Of a DNA stretch of 64,000 nucleotides, positions 27,010-36,602 are shown piece by piece. The notes below the pieces were generated by a model. That model ran no database searches, had not been told where the DNA came from, and saw nothing but the letters and a program-made list of their open reading frames with translations. Position 1 is the stretch's first letter; every line of letters starts with the position of its first letter. Both the position numbers and the translations under genes were made by a program. The stretch is from the NCBI RefSeq assembly GCF_034064985.1, contig NZ_CP139249.1, positions 2,046,001 to 2,110,000 of the forward strand. The letters run 5' to 3'. Source of the stretch: Acinetobacter pittii. Its GTDB lineage: Bacteria > Pseudomonadota > Gammaproteobacteria > Pseudomonadales > Moraxellaceae.

Positions 27010-27432
27010 ATGGGTATGAGTGTTGGTTCTGAAGATGATGACGAAATGATTGGCACAATTAACACGACGCCTTTGGTTGATGTCATGTTGGTTTTACTTA
27101 TTATTTTTCTTATTACTATTCCGGTAGTCACACATACGGTTCCAGTGAAACTACCAGAAGAAAAAAATACGCCGTACGCAACCACGCCTGAAAATATTCA
27201 ACTCTCAGTAAATAAAAAAGGCGATATTTTCTGGAACGAAAGTTATGTGCCTAGTAAAGAAATATTGTTAGCAAAACTTCAAGCAGTTGCACAAAAAAGG
27301 CCTCAGCCAGAAGTTCATATTCGGGGTGATCAACTTACCCATTTTGAAGCGATAGATCAGGTCATTAGTACGACCAAAGAAGCTGGTATTGGCAAAATTG
27401 CTTTTGTTACTACCCCTCCAGCTTCCCCGTAA
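27010..27432 (+). CDS. exbD: Biopolymer transport protein ExbD, copy 1
   Basis: This 140-residue protein has a single membrane helix (VDVMLVLLIIFLITIPVVTH). It begins with the motif NTTPLVDVMLV, whose Asp is the essential protonatable residue. A periplasmic TolR/ExbD domain follows, with DQVISTTKEAGIGKIAFVT near the end. It is 15 bases after exbB and 19 bases before a second exbD. GGGAG precedes the ATG. It is expected to assemble with ExbB. Confidence 0.95.
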   Translation: MGMSVGSEDDDEMIGTINTTPLVDVMLVLLIIFLITIPVVTHTVPVKLPEEKNTPYATTPENIQLSVNKKGDIFWNESYVPSKEILLAKLQAVAQKRPQPEVHIRGDQLTHFEAIDQVISTTKEAGIGKIAFVTTPPASP

Positions 27433-27451
27433 TTAACTTAAGGAGAATTTT

Positions 27452-27865
27452 ATGGGTATGAATGTCGGTTCAAATAATGATGACGATGTGATGTTGGAAG
27501 TTAACATGACGCCTCTTATTGATGTCATGTTGGTACTTATTATTATGTTCATTATTACCATCCCTGCACCAAACAACGCGATTAATATTAATTTGCCAAA
27601 CGGCACACCGCCTCCAACAAATGAAAAGCCACCTGAAGTGATTGATGTAAGAATTGACGCAGCAGGCAAAGTATTTTGGAATAACCAAGAGGTTTCTGAC
27701 CGAAAGGCACTGGAGACTTTATTTCAAGGTGTTGTTGCTAAAAAAGATCAAGACCAGATCAAACTCAAACCAGACCAGATGGCTGAATATAAAAATGTAG
27801 CGATGGTCATGGCTACAGCACAGCGTTTAGGTGTAACTAAAATTGGAATTGTAAGTAACAATTAA
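27452..27865 (+). CDS. exbD: Biopolymer transport protein ExbD, copy 2
   Basis: This second ExbD, 137 residues, has the pore motif NMTPLIDVMLVLIIMFIITI with the essential Asp, and a periplasmic domain ending AQRLGVTKIGIVSNN. AAGGAG precedes ATG 27452. The order tonB-exbB-exbD1-exbD2 resembles the Xanthomonas campestris locus, where exbD2 is needed only for some TonB functions (established for that species). Mixed ExbD stoichiometry or a substrate-specific role here is inference. It is the last gene of the operon. Confidence 0.94.
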   Translation: MGMNVGSNNDDDVMLEVNMTPLIDVMLVLIIMFIITIPAPNNAININLPNGTPPPTNEKPPEVIDVRIDAAGKVFWNNQEVSDRKALETLFQGVVAKKDQDQIKLKPDQMAEYKNVAMVMATAQRLGVTKIGIVSNN

Positions 27866-27893
27866 GTCATATATTTAATTTATTCTTTCAAAT

Positions 27894-27919
27894 AAAAAAG
27901 CCTCCGAAGAGGCTTTTTT
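27894..27919. terminator. Bidirectional terminator between exbD2 and glcB
   Basis: AAAAAAGCCTC CGAA GAGGCTTTTTT is an 11-base-pair stem with a tetraloop, and A-runs and T-runs on both sides. It serves the convergent exbD2 (ends 27865) and glcB (ends 27935). Confidence 0.92.
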
Positions 27920-27934
27920 CAAAACAGGATGAAA

Positions 27935-30100
27935 TTAATCACCTGTATAACCTTTTAACTTCAAACGAGCAGCATGAAGTAACGGCTCAGTGTAACCAGA
28001 AGGCTGTTCACAACCTTTGAAGATAAGATCAGAAGCTGCTTGGAAAGCAATATTTGTTTCAAAGTTAGCCGCCATTGGTTTATACAATGGGTCATTTGCA
28101 TTTTGCTCATCAACAATTTTTGCCATGCGTTTAAGCACTTCTTCAACTTGTTCACGAGTCACAATACCGTGACGTAACCAGTTCGCAACGTGTTGAGAAG
28201 AAATACGTAAAGTTGCACGGTCTTCCATTAAACCCACGTTGTTAATATCAGGAACTTTCGAACAACCTACACCTAAGTCAACCCAACGAACAACATAACC
28301 TAAGATACCTTGGCAGTTATTTTCAAGCTCATTATTAATCTCTTCCGCTGACCAGTTTGTTTCTGGTGCAAATGGAGGGGTTAACAAGTCATCTAATGAC
28401 AACATTTCTTCAGCTTTTAACTGATCTTGACGTGCTTTTACATTCACTTGATGGTAATGCATCGCGTGAAGTACAGCGCCAGTTGGAGATGGAACCCAAG
28501 CACATGAAGCACCAGCATTTGGATGTGCAGCTTTAGTCGCTAACATATCTTTCATGCTATCTGGTTTTGGCCACATGCCTTTACCAATCTGTGCTTTACC
28601 TTGTAAACCACATTTCAAGCCAATTGCAACGTTACGGTTTTCGTAAGCAGCAATCCATTTTTGTGTTTTAACAGCTTCTTTACGAACTACTGGCGCAGCT
28701 TCCATAGAAGTATGGATTTCGTCACCCGTACGGTCCATAAAGCCAGTATTAATAAAGATCGTACGGTCTTTAGCAGCAGCGATACAGTTTTTCAAGTTTA
28801 CAGATGTACGGCGCTCTTCATCCATAATACCGATTTTTAACGATTTAGGTGGTAATCCAATCGCCTGTTCAGCACGTTCAAATAACTCTACAGCAAACGC
28901 AACTTCTTCAGGACCATGCATTTTTGGCTTAACAATATACATAGACCCTTTACGAGAGTTTTTATTTTCGTTTGTACTACGGATATCAGCAATTGATAAC
29001 AATGGAGTTACCAATGCATCCATAATACCTTCAAAAATTTCTTCGCCGTCTACCAAAATAGCTGGGTTAGTCATTAAGTGACCTACGTTACGAAGTAACA
29101 TAAGTGAACGACCATGAAGTTTTGTTGTACCACCAATTAAGTTTTTAATTTCGCGATCTTTATTCAAATCACGAACAATCGTTTTACCGTTCTTTTCGAT
29201 AGATTCTTGAAGTGTACCCTTCATTAAACCTAACCAGTTACGGTAACCTTCAACTTTTTCTTCTGCATCCACAGCCGCAACAGAGTCTTCCAAATCTTGA
29301 ATTGTGGTTACTGCCGCTTCAAATGTTAAATCTTTAACCCCTGCAGAATCAGTTTGTCCAATTGGACTAGATGGGTCGATTTCAATAATGACATGAAGAC
29401 CATTACTTAATAATACCACTTCTGAAGGATTTGCTTCTTCACCATTGAAACCAACAAACTGAGCTTCATGAGCTAAACCTGTTTTTGAACCATCTTTCAA
29501 AGTTACAACGAGTTTATTTTGCTCAATAGCATATTTTGTTGCATCTGCATGTGAACCTTGAGCAAGCGGGAAAACTTCATTTAAGAAATTTTTAGCGAAC
29601 TCAATAACTTTTGCACCACGAACAGGATTATATCCTTTACCCTTTTCAGCTCCGCCTTCTTCAGAAATTACATCGAAGCCGTAAAGTGCATCATATAAAG
29701 AACCCCAACGGGCATTTGCTGCATTTAAGCAATAACGTGCATTACGTACAGGTACAACTAACTGTGGTCCTGCCAATAACGCAATTTCTTCATCTACATT
29801 TTCAGTAGTAATTTGAAAATCTTCAACTTCTGGTAATAAATAACCAATTTCAGTTAAGAACGCTTTATAAGCACCTAATTCAAATTTGTTGTTACGGTGC
29901 CATTCATCAATTTTTGCTTGTAATTCATCACGCTTAGCCAATAATGCTTTATTTTTTGGGCTAAGATCGACAACAACTTGCTCAAAGTTCTTCCAGTAAG
30001 TTTCACTATCTAAACCAGAACCTGGTAAAGCTTCATTTTCGATAAAATCGTAAAGTTCTTTAGCAATTGCTAACTTGCCTTTTTGAATACGTGCAGTCAT
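27935..30100 (-). CDS. glcB: Malate synthase G
   Basis: At 721 residues this is full-length malate synthase G, which condenses glyoxylate with acetyl-CoA to malate in the glyoxylate bypass. Recognisable blocks are [58 protein letters not shown] and the C-terminal [18 protein letters not shown] with a conserved Cys. ATG 30100 is preceded by AGGAAAG. It is monocistronic, bounded by a terminator at its 3' end. A TATACT -10-like box on the minus strand (30143-30148) may be its promoter. Confidence 0.97.
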   Translation of the reverse strand: MTARIQKGKLAIAKELYDFIENEALPGSGLDSETYWKNFEQVVVDLSPKNKALLAKRDELQAKIDEWHRNNKFELGAYKAFLTEIGYLLPEVEDFQITTENVDEEIALLAGPQLVVPVRNARYCLNAANARWGSLYDALYGFDVISEEGGAEKGKGYNPVRGAKVIEFAKNFLNEVFPLAQGSHADATKYAIEQNKLVVTLKDGSKTGLAHEAQFVGFNGEEANPSEVVLLSNGLHVIIEIDPSSPIGQTDSAGVKDLTFEAAVTTIQDLEDSVAAVDAEEKVEGYRNWLGLMKGTLQESIEKNGKTIVRDLNKDREIKNLIGGTTKLHGRSLMLLRNVGHLMTNPAILVDGEEIFEGIMDALVTPLLSIADIRSTNENKNSRKGSMYIVKPKMHGPEEVAFAVELFERAEQAIGLPPKSLKIGIMDEERRTSVNLKNCIAAAKDRTIFINTGFMDRTGDEIHTSMEAAPVVRKEAVKTQKWIAAYENRNVAIGLKCGLQGKAQIGKGMWPKPDSMKDMLATKAAHPNAGASCAWVPSPTGAVLHAMHYHQVNVKARQDQLKAEEMLSLDDLLTPPFAPETNWSAEEINNELENNCQGILGYVVRWVDLGVGCSKVPDINNVGLMEDRATLRISSQHVANWLRHGIVTREQVEEVLKRMAKIVDEQNANDPLYKPMAANFETNIAFQAASDLIFKGCEQPSGYTEPLLHAARLKLKGYTGD

Positions 30101-30424
30101 TGTCTTTCCTGAAGTTGCTACTTTTTATACCAAGAGAATCCTAGTATACCGATTTAAATTAAGCTGAATACTAATATCACATTCCTAAATAGTAAGCATT
30201 TTCCCTTGCAAAACTATTGACAAAGATAAATTTTTCTATAAAGGAAATATTAAAATTCTAACTAGGATTCCCATCAATTTATTCAATATTTAAAGATACT
30301 GAAACTAGACTTTTTGTTAACAGACAAAAATTTCACTATCTTGTTTTTCTAAAGCGTATTTAGTTATATCAAACTTTACAGTGTGAAAAAGCACTATTTA
30401 ACTAAATTTATCAATTTTTGTTGT
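30101..30424. other. AT-rich intergenic region upstream of glcB
   Basis: I see no gene here. On the minus strand, TATACT at 30143-30148 could be the glcB -10, but no good -35 sits 16-18 bases away. A plus-strand TTGACA (near 30217) has no matching -10 and no gene to serve. A distant inverted pair (GAATCCTAG at 30136, CTAGGATTC at 30262) could be chance. Confidence 0.5.
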
Positions 30425-30453
30425 AAAAAAAGCGCTCTATTTAGAGCGCTTTT
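30425..30453 (-). terminator. Rho-independent terminator of zapE
   Basis: AAAAGCGCTCTA / TAGAGCGCTTTT is a 12-base-pair near-continuous stem. On the minus strand it is followed by a T-run (TTTTTTAC). It lies 14 bases after the zapE stop. Confidence 0.9.
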
Positions 30454-30466
30454 CATATCTATTTTT

Positions 30467-31609
30467 TTATGCGTTTTTAGTATCATCAATATGACGATGT
30501 TCGGAATGTAAATATTCGTCAGATTGCATTTCGAGTAAACGCGAACGCGTACGTTCAATTTCAAATGCTAATTTTTCACCTTGATAAATATCAATAATAC
30601 TATCTTGAGAAGTTAAAAGTAATTTCACACCTCGATCATAGAATTCATCAACTAGATAAATAAAACGTCGAGTACCTTCTGATAAGAAATCTGTCAAATG
30701 AGGAACATTACTCACTAGAACCGTATTATAAATATTCGCAATTTCAATAAAATCTGCTGGGCTACGTGGTTTAAAGCAGAGTTCAGAGAATTCACACCAC
30801 AACACATCTTCTGTATGTCCGAGCGTCTCAACCACACGATTATTAATCACAATCGGCTCTTTAGAATGAGCTTGGGTGTGAGTTAATGCATTAAAGCGCT
30901 CTGACATCCAATTTTGTGCTTCATTACTTAATGGTGATTTAAATAATTGAGCCTGTTTTAGTACACGCAAACGATAGTCCACACCCGCATCTACATTTAA
31001 AACAGCACAGTTCTTTTTAACCATTTCAATTGTTGGTAAGAAGCGATCACGATGAATACCGTTTTTATATAAGCCATCTGGTGCAATGTTTGATGTTGCA
31101 ATTAACGTCACACCGCGGACAAATAATTTTTGGAATAAATCACTCAGGATCATTGCATCTGTTACGTTTGAGACAAAGAATTCATCAAAACAGATAACAA
31201 CAGCATCTTTATAAATTTGGTCAGCTACAATTTCAAGCGGATTACGTTGGCCTGAAAGCTTATTTAGCTCTTTATGAACATGTTGCATGAAATGATGAAA
31301 ATGCATACGTGTTTTACGGCGAAATGGTACAGACTCGTAAAATTGATCCATCAGCCAAGTTTTTCCACGGCCTACTCCGCCCCACATATATACACCCTTA
31401 GGTGAAGTTTGGCGACGAAAACGACGGAAAGCTTTTTTAGAGGCTTTATAACGGTTTAAAAGCTCCTTCCATACGCGATCTAATTCTTGCACTGCCTGTG
31501 CTTGCGCTTCATCTGCCATAAATTGGCCTGAAGCTAAAGCCTCAGCATAGCGTTCTGCTGGGGAAGAAGGAGTGAATGCAGTACTATGAGAAGATTTTAA
31601 ATTTAACAT
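30467..31609 (-). CDS. zapE: Cell division protein ZapE (AFG1-like ATPase)
   Basis: The 380-residue protein has Walker A GGVGRGKTWLMDQFY near residue 78 and Walker B VICFDEFFVSNVTDAMIL, followed by the sensor stretch LIATSNIAPDGLYKNG. This is the AFG1/ZapE family. In E. coli ZapE associates with the Z-ring and is needed under some growth conditions. ATG 31609 is the only reasonable start. It is flanked by its own terminator and an AraC-type gene upstream on the same strand. Confidence 0.93.
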   Translation of the reverse strand: MLNLKSSHSTAFTPSSPAERYAEALASGQFMADEAQAQAVQELDRVWKELLNRYKASKKAFRRFRRQTSPKGVYMWGGVGRGKTWLMDQFYESVPFRRKTRMHFHHFMQHVHKELNKLSGQRNPLEIVADQIYKDAVVICFDEFFVSNVTDAMILSDLFQKLFVRGVTLIATSNIAPDGLYKNGIHRDRFLPTIEMVKKNCAVLNVDAGVDYRLRVLKQAQLFKSPLSNEAQNWMSERFNALTHTQAHSKEPIVINNRVVETLGHTEDVLWCEFSELCFKPRSPADFIEIANIYNTVLVSNVPHLTDFLSEGTRRFIYLVDEFYDRGVKLLLTSQDSIIDIYQGEKLAFEIERTRSRLLEMQSDEYLHSEHRHIDDTKNA

Positions 31610-31686
31610 ATCGTTTTATTTCAATTTTAACTGATGAGAGTATAGCGAACATTTTGTTCAACCACATTAGCTTTTAGCATCAAGAG

Positions 31687-32709
31687 TTACGACGATGACT
31701 CTTTTGCATATTGTCGAGGACTCTGCCCAAACCATCGTTTAAAAGCATGATTAAATGCCGCTGGTTCAGAATAGCCGAGTAATTCGGCAACAACCTCTAT
31801 TGAGTATTCCCTATATTCCATAAGCTTCAATGCCTTATTCTTGATAATTTGTTCACGAATTTGCTTATAACTCGTATTTAGCTGTTGCAGTTGATGCCTT
31901 AATGTCCTTTCAGGCATTTTCAATGCAAAAGCCGTTTCTGCCATGCTCGGGATAATTCCTTGTTGCAACTCAAGATAATCTTGTACACATTGTATGATAT
32001 GTGGAGTTTGATGATCTTGTTGATTTAATCTTGTTATTTCTGCAATACATTTTGATTCATAAATACGATGTGTAATGATATCGGCAGAAGGAATCTTGAT
32101 TTCAAGTACATCCTTACTTAGGCTAAACGCCGCATATTTACTATTAAAATGCACATCTTCGCCATAATATGCAAAATAGCGTGACAAAGTATCTAAATCA
32201 GTAGGTTTTTCGAATGGAAGTTCTATACGCATCGTAGGCATTTGTAATCCCATCATCGTATAAATATCTTGAATAAACTTATAAGTCCCCGAGACTTCGC
32301 ATTGTGCCCGTAACTGACCAATTTCAGTTTTCAAATCAACAGGCAAATAATTTAGAATGGTGCGCTCATCAGTTTCGTATAAAGCTAAGCTACCAAATAA
32401 GTGCGTAAGCTTTTGATATTTTATACCTTTATTTAAAGCAGTTTGAATATCATGACTTGTGACAAGCAGCATAAGCAATGGGCCGTAACCCGCTAAAGCA
32501 TAATGCTGTCCAATAAATAAACCCTTTTCAGGCTCTACATTTTTACTAATTATTTGTTGAATGTCCCATTCAAGGCGATCATGAATTGTGGAACTCGGGT
32601 CTAAAGCATCGACTTTAATACCTATATCGGCCAAACGTGAGTCGACATCAATGCCAGCATTGCGCATTCCTTGAATTAAATAGATTAAACCAAGTATCGA
32701 CCGTTTCAT
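31687..32709 (-). CDS. AraC family transcriptional regulator
   Basis: The 340-residue protein (from ATG 32709, MKRSILGL) has an N-terminal arabinose-binding-like sensor domain and a C-terminal AraC/XylS double helix-turn-helix. The recognition region is SIEVVAELLGYSEPAAFNHAFKRWFGQSPRQYA. This architecture matches the OruR/ArgR-like AraC subgroup. The frame opens at TTG 32757, but AAGGA lies upstream of the internal ATG and the conserved N-terminus starts there. It is divergent from the monooxygenase gene across about 160 bases and is its likely regulator. Confidence 0.9.
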   Translation of the reverse strand: MKRSILGLIYLIQGMRNAGIDVDSRLADIGIKVDALDPSSTIHDRLEWDIQQIISKNVEPEKGLFIGQHYALAGYGPLLMLLVTSHDIQTALNKGIKYQKLTHLFGSLALYETDERTILNYLPVDLKTEIGQLRAQCEVSGTYKFIQDIYTMMGLQMPTMRIELPFEKPTDLDTLSRYFAYYGEDVHFNSKYAAFSLSKDVLEIKIPSADIITHRIYESKCIAEITRLNQQDHQTPHIIQCVQDYLELQQGIIPSMAETAFALKMPERTLRHQLQQLNTSYKQIREQIIKNKALKLMEYREYSIEVVAELLGYSEPAAFNHAFKRWFGQSPRQYAKESSS

Positions 32710-32869
32710 TCTTCTATCAATTTCCTTAGACTGAAATGTTTTACTATAAAGAAGCAAGAAAATTAATTGCCTAATCTATCAATTTTCACGTCGATACAAT
32801 CATGTTTAAACTGATTAAAAAACGTTAGTCTTGCGTGCAATCCTCTTTTCAGCTTATGCAGGGTTTCCA

Positions 32870-34378
32870 ATGCTAAACACAAAGCAAGATGCTATTCAAA
32901 AAACTAAAATCGCTATTATTGGTGCTGGCTTTGGTGGCCTAGCTATGGCAATCCGTTTACTACAAAATCAACAGCACGACTTTGTTGTTTTAGAAAAATC
33001 AAACGATGTCGGTGGAACTTGGCGAGAAAATCGTTATCCAGGTGCAGCATGTGATGTTCAATCTCATATGTATTCATTATCTTTTGCACCAAAAACAGAT
33101 TGGACAAAACGCTATGCTGAAGGGCCAGAAATTTTTGAATATATTCAGAGTATTACAGAAAAATATAAAATTAAAAATTACTGTAAATTTAAGCACGACG
33201 TAACTCATGTCCAATATGATGAAACACGTCATGTCTGGACTCTAGATTTTAAGGACCAACCTTCTATAGAAGCTCAATTTGTAGTTTTTGCCTCAGGCCC
33301 CCTACACATCCCACAAATTCCTCCTATCAAAGGGATTGAAAAATTCAAAGGAAAAGTATTTCATTCCTCAAAATGGGAACATGACTATGACTTAAACGGA
33401 AAGTCAGTCGCATCTATTGGTACGGGCGGCAGTGCAATCCAATATATTCCTGAAATAGCTAAAGATGTTAAACAGCTCTATGTATTTCAAAGAACGGCCG
33501 CATGGGTCATACCACGAGATGAGCGCAAATATTCAAGTTTAAGTAAAGCATTATTCAAATCTTCAAATATTTATCGCCAAATTCATCGTAGTCGCCTTTA
33601 CTGGAGTAATGAATCTCGCGTTGTACCCATTGTCCAACCTCAAATCATGAAGTATGGCCAAAAATTGGCAGAAGCATTCATCCGTTTTCAAGTTAAAGAT
33701 AAAGAGTTAGCAAAAAAACTCACACCTGACTTCGTTATGGGCTGTAAACGTATTCTTATCTCAAATAAATACTTTCCTACCTTTAATCGAAAAAATGTTG
33801 AGTTAGTCACTGATGGCATTCAAGAGATTAAAGAAAACAGTATTATCACTAAAGATGGTAAAGAACGTCCTATTGATTGTTTAATTTACGGTACAGGTTT
33901 TATTACTGACCCACGTATTTATTTAAAACATTTTACCTGTATTGGACGCAATCAAATCGAGCTAAAACAAGCTTGGAAAGATGGTGCAGAAAGTTATTAT
34001 GGAATAATGACCAAGAATTTTCCTAACCTATTCCAACTCGTCGGGCCAAATACTGTTTTAGGACATAATTCGATTATTTTTATGATTGAATCTCAAGTAA
34101 ATTATATTTTACAGCTTATTCAACTTGTAGAAAAATCTGGTCAAAAAGCAATCGAGATCAAACCGGAAGTTCAAGATGCTTTTAATAAACGTGTTCAAAA
34201 GCAGCTTCAAGGAACTGTATGGCAAGCTGGTGGCTGTAGTAGCTGGTATCAATCTGCCGATGGAAAGAACTTTTCTCTATGGCCAACTTACACATGGAAG
34301 TATTGGTTAGAAACACGTAAAGTTAAGTCCAAAGATTACTTACTTTTAAATAAAAGCTCACAGAGCTATGCAGCTTAA
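32870..34378 (+). CDS. Flavin-containing monooxygenase, Baeyer-Villiger type
   Basis: The product is 502 residues. An FAD-binding motif GAGFGGLAMAIRL lies near the N-terminus and a second, NADPH-binding Rossmann motif (IGTGGSAIQ) near residue 185. The fingerprint FKGKVFHSSKW fits the Baeyer-Villiger FxGxxxHxxxW pattern. Such enzymes insert oxygen into ketones or hydroxylate lipophilic compounds; the substrate is unknown. The frame opens at TTG 32831. ATG 32870, with GCAGGG upstream, is preferred. The divergent AraC gene is a likely regulator. Confidence 0.92.
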   Translation: MLNTKQDAIQKTKIAIIGAGFGGLAMAIRLLQNQQHDFVVLEKSNDVGGTWRENRYPGAACDVQSHMYSLSFAPKTDWTKRYAEGPEIFEYIQSITEKYKIKNYCKFKHDVTHVQYDETRHVWTLDFKDQPSIEAQFVVFASGPLHIPQIPPIKGIEKFKGKVFHSSKWEHDYDLNGKSVASIGTGGSAIQYIPEIAKDVKQLYVFQRTAAWVIPRDERKYSSLSKALFKSSNIYRQIHRSRLYWSNESRVVPIVQPQIMKYGQKLAEAFIRFQVKDKELAKKLTPDFVMGCKRILISNKYFPTFNRKNVELVTDGIQEIKENSIITKDGKERPIDCLIYGTGFITDPRIYLKHFTCIGRNQIELKQAWKDGAESYYGIMTKNFPNLFQLVGPNTVLGHNSIIFMIESQVNYILQLIQLVEKSGQKAIEIKPEVQDAFNKRVQKQLQGTVWQAGGCSSWYQSADGKNFSLWPTYTWKYWLETRKVKSKDYLLLNKSSQSYAA

Positions 34379-34424
34379 AATGTTCAAGACATAATAGGTA
34401 GGTTGATAACAATCTATCTATTAT

Positions 34425-35336
34425 ATGCAATCTCTTTATCTCATTATTCAAATATTTTTAGCACTTGCTTCCGGTTATTTTTTAGCTCCAAAACTATCTC
34501 TAAATATCCGACACTTTATATTTAAAATACTTCCCTATTTTTCTTATATTCTCTTAGCGAGTGTAGCTTTAGAATTAACATTGGCCCTTGATCAAATCGA
34601 GAATCCTTCTGCCATACTCCCACCAGCGATTATCATTGCTCTTACCACGTCTTTTGGTTCGTTCTTTACGTGTTTATTTGCTTATACAATTTTTGATAAA
34701 CAAAGCGTCAAAGGAAAAATCTCCCTACAACTTTTTGTAAATGCTTTAAAGAACATTGCGAAGGCTTTTTTTGCACTAGGTGTCGGTGTTTTATTCGGCG
34801 CTATCATTACTCAATTCACCTCACATATCGCATTTAATAGCTGGTATTTATTATTACTTTTTATTTTCTTAATTGGTATTGAACTTGCCTTTACCCACTT
34901 TAACCGCACTTGGTTAAGCTGGAAGATTTTAATTGTACCGTTAGCTGCTTTTATAGGGTCATGTATAGCGGGCTTTTTGAATTACTACTTACTTCACAAA
35001 CATTTTACACTTAATGAAACTTTAGCTTTAGCACAAGGTTATGGCTGGTATTCAATGTCAGGGATTTTATTTACGCAATTACATTCGGCAGAACTAGGTG
35101 GAATTGCCTTATTAACTGACTTATTTAGGGAAATCGTTGCTATTTTTCTAATGTATACGATGGGATGGCGTTTTCCACGCCCTGCTATCTCAAGTGCTGG
35201 AGCAACCTCAATGGACGTTACCTTAGCCATGGTAAAACAGTCATGTGGTACACATTATGTACCACATGCCATGATGAGTGGCTTATTATTAAGCCTACTC
35301 GCGCCGTTATTAATTAGCTTATTTCTAAATTTTTAG
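34425..35336 (+). CDS. lysO: Lysine exporter LysO family protein
   Basis: This 303-residue hydrophobic protein has about eight membrane segments. The conserved C-terminal half, with [21 protein letters not shown] and [25 protein letters not shown], is characteristic of LysO (formerly YbjE, DUF340). LysO exports L-lysine and the analogue thialysine in E. coli. The gene follows the monooxygenase by 46 bases, so read-through is possible. Its TAG stop overlaps the convergent pyrF stop. No lysine-riboswitch-like leader fits in the short gap. Confidence 0.9.
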   Translation: MQSLYLIIQIFLALASGYFLAPKLSLNIRHFIFKILPYFSYILLASVALELTLALDQIENPSAILPPAIIIALTTSFGSFFTCLFAYTIFDKQSVKGKISLQLFVNALKNIAKAFFALGVGVLFGAIITQFTSHIAFNSWYLLLLFIFLIGIELAFTHFNRTWLSWKILIVPLAAFIGSCIAGFLNYYLLHKHFTLNETLALAQGYGWYSMSGILFTQLHSAELGGIALLTDLFREIVAIFLMYTMGWRFPRPAISSAGATSMDVTLAMVKQSCGTHYVPHAMMSGLLLSLLAPLLISLFLNF

Positions 35337-36034
35337 GCAATTGAAGCCAGAATAGATTTCAACATTTCTGTTGGGTTTTCTGCTTTAGTAATCGGTCGAC
35401 CAATAACCAGATGTGTAGAACCATCAAGCATAGCTTGCTTTGGAGTCACAATACGTTTTTGGTCGTCTGCATTAGAACCCTCTGGGCGAATTCCTGGTGT
35501 TACCAGAGAGAAGTCTTGCCCGATCAATTCACGAAGAATCTTAGCTTCTTGAGCAGAACAAACCACCCCATCCAAGCCACTTTCTTTAGTTAATTTAGCT
35601 AGACGCTTCACATGCTCTACAGGTTCAATATCTAAACCAATATCTTTTAAATCTTCACGGCCCATTGATGTGAGTACTGTCACAGCAATAAGTTGAGTTT
35701 GATAGTTACCTGCTTTTAAACGTTCAACACAGGTTTCCATCATTTTACGACCACCTGAAGCGTGAACATTTACCATCCATACGCCTAAATCAGCTGCCGC
35801 ACAAACAGCTTGAGCTGTAGTATTAGGAATATCGTGAAATTTAAGGTCAAGGAAAACTTCAAAATTTTGTTCTTGCAGTTTTTTTACAATAGATGGGCCT
35901 TCATGAGTAAAAAGCTCTTTACCTACTTTTACGCGGCATAAAGCAGGGTCAAGCTGTTCAACAATTTTTAAAGCGTCATATTGGCTTTTTGCATCTAACG
36001 CAACAATGATACTCAAGAGACTTTCTTCCATCAT
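35333..36034 (-). CDS. pyrF: Orotidine 5'-phosphate decarboxylase
   Basis: This 233-residue TIM-barrel enzyme converts OMP to UMP in the last step of pyrimidine synthesis. The active-site motif is [11 protein letters not shown] near residue 62. The phosphate-binding end shows VTPGIRPEG and HLVIGRPIT. Starts at 36034 or 36031 are equivalent (ATGATG). It ends four bases inside the convergent lysO gene. A perfect 12-base dyad lies between lapA and this gene. Confidence 0.97.
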   Translation of the reverse strand: MMEESLLSIIVALDAKSQYDALKIVEQLDPALCRVKVGKELFTHEGPSIVKKLQEQNFEVFLDLKFHDIPNTTAQAVCAAADLGVWMVNVHASGGRKMMETCVERLKAGNYQTQLIAVTVLTSMGREDLKDIGLDIEPVEHVKRLAKLTKESGLDGVVCSAQEAKILRELIGQDFSLVTPGIRPEGSNADDQKRIVTPKQAMLDGSTHLVIGRPITKAENPTEMLKSILASIA

Positions 36035-36173
36035 ATAAAATCAGCGTTATTATAATAGACAAATCATGAAGGAATAAAGGAATGTAGAGGCTCGCTTTTC
36101 AAATTTAAAAGCGATAAGACTAAAAGAGTTTATATTTAGAAGAATAAAAGAAGAACAGATTAAATTAGGGAGA

Positions 36174-36205
36174 TACTACTCTTTACTCATCAATAAAGAG
36201 TAGTA
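36174..36205. repeat. Perfect 12-bp inverted repeat between lapA and pyrF
   Basis: TACTACTCTTTA (36174-36185) and TAAAGAGTAGTA (36194-36205) flank an eight-base loop, seven bases after the lapA stop. On the minus strand no T-run follows (TCTCCC instead). It may therefore be a weak terminator, a processing structure or a protein site rather than a canonical terminator. Confidence 0.75.
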
Positions 36206-36211
36206 CGGGGA

Positions 36212-36577
36212 TTATAGCGGAGTAGAATTTTTATCTTGAGGATAAATATCTACAACGGTTTTTTCATGTCTTACATTTGCAGCTGCTTCTGCTGCTGCTA
36301 ATTGAGCACTTTGGATTTGTTCTTTTCTTAAATGTTCAATATCTTTACGCAGGCGTTTAATTTCCCAACCTTTTTGGAATACTCTGAAAACCTGTACACC
36401 TAGTAAAAGACCGACCACTGTTCCTAGTACTAATGTGAGTAGCAATAATAAGCCTAAACGCATAGCAGGAACTTGAGTAAATAACAAATCAACAGAAAGC
36501 TCTGTTGGATTTTGCAAAACAAGTGCTAAAGAATAGCCAAATACAACAATAAGCAATGCAATTAAAATATAACGCAT
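36212..36577 (-). CDS. lapA: Lipopolysaccharide assembly protein A domain protein
   Basis: This 121-residue membrane protein has two helices (about residues 2-21, YILIALLIVVFGYSLALVL, and 42-64, LGLLLLLTLVLGTVVGLLLG). A cytoplasmic coiled-coil-like tail (RLRKDIEHLRKEQIQS) follows. E. coli LapA works with LapB and FtsH in LpxC turnover; here only the domain is assigned. The frame opens at GTG 36583, but GGGG lies just upstream of ATG 36577. The order rpsA-ihfB-lapA-pyrF is conserved in gammaproteobacteria. Confidence 0.88.
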   Translation of the reverse strand: MRYILIALLIVVFGYSLALVLQNPTELSVDLLFTQVPAMRLGLLLLLTLVLGTVVGLLLGVQVFRVFQKGWEIKRLRKDIEHLRKEQIQSAQLAAAEAAANVRHEKTVVDIYPQDKNSTPL

Positions 36578-36602
36578 AGGCACCCCGACTTATAAATTTT
36601 AT

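Noticed and set aside
30217..30245. TTGACA-led promoter on the plus strand upstream of glcB
   Set aside because: No -10 at proper spacing and no plus-strand gene for over 2.5 kb.
30136..30270. Inverted pair GAATCCTAG / CTAGGATTC
   Set aside because: Arms are nine bases and 117 bases apart; chance is a sufficient explanation.
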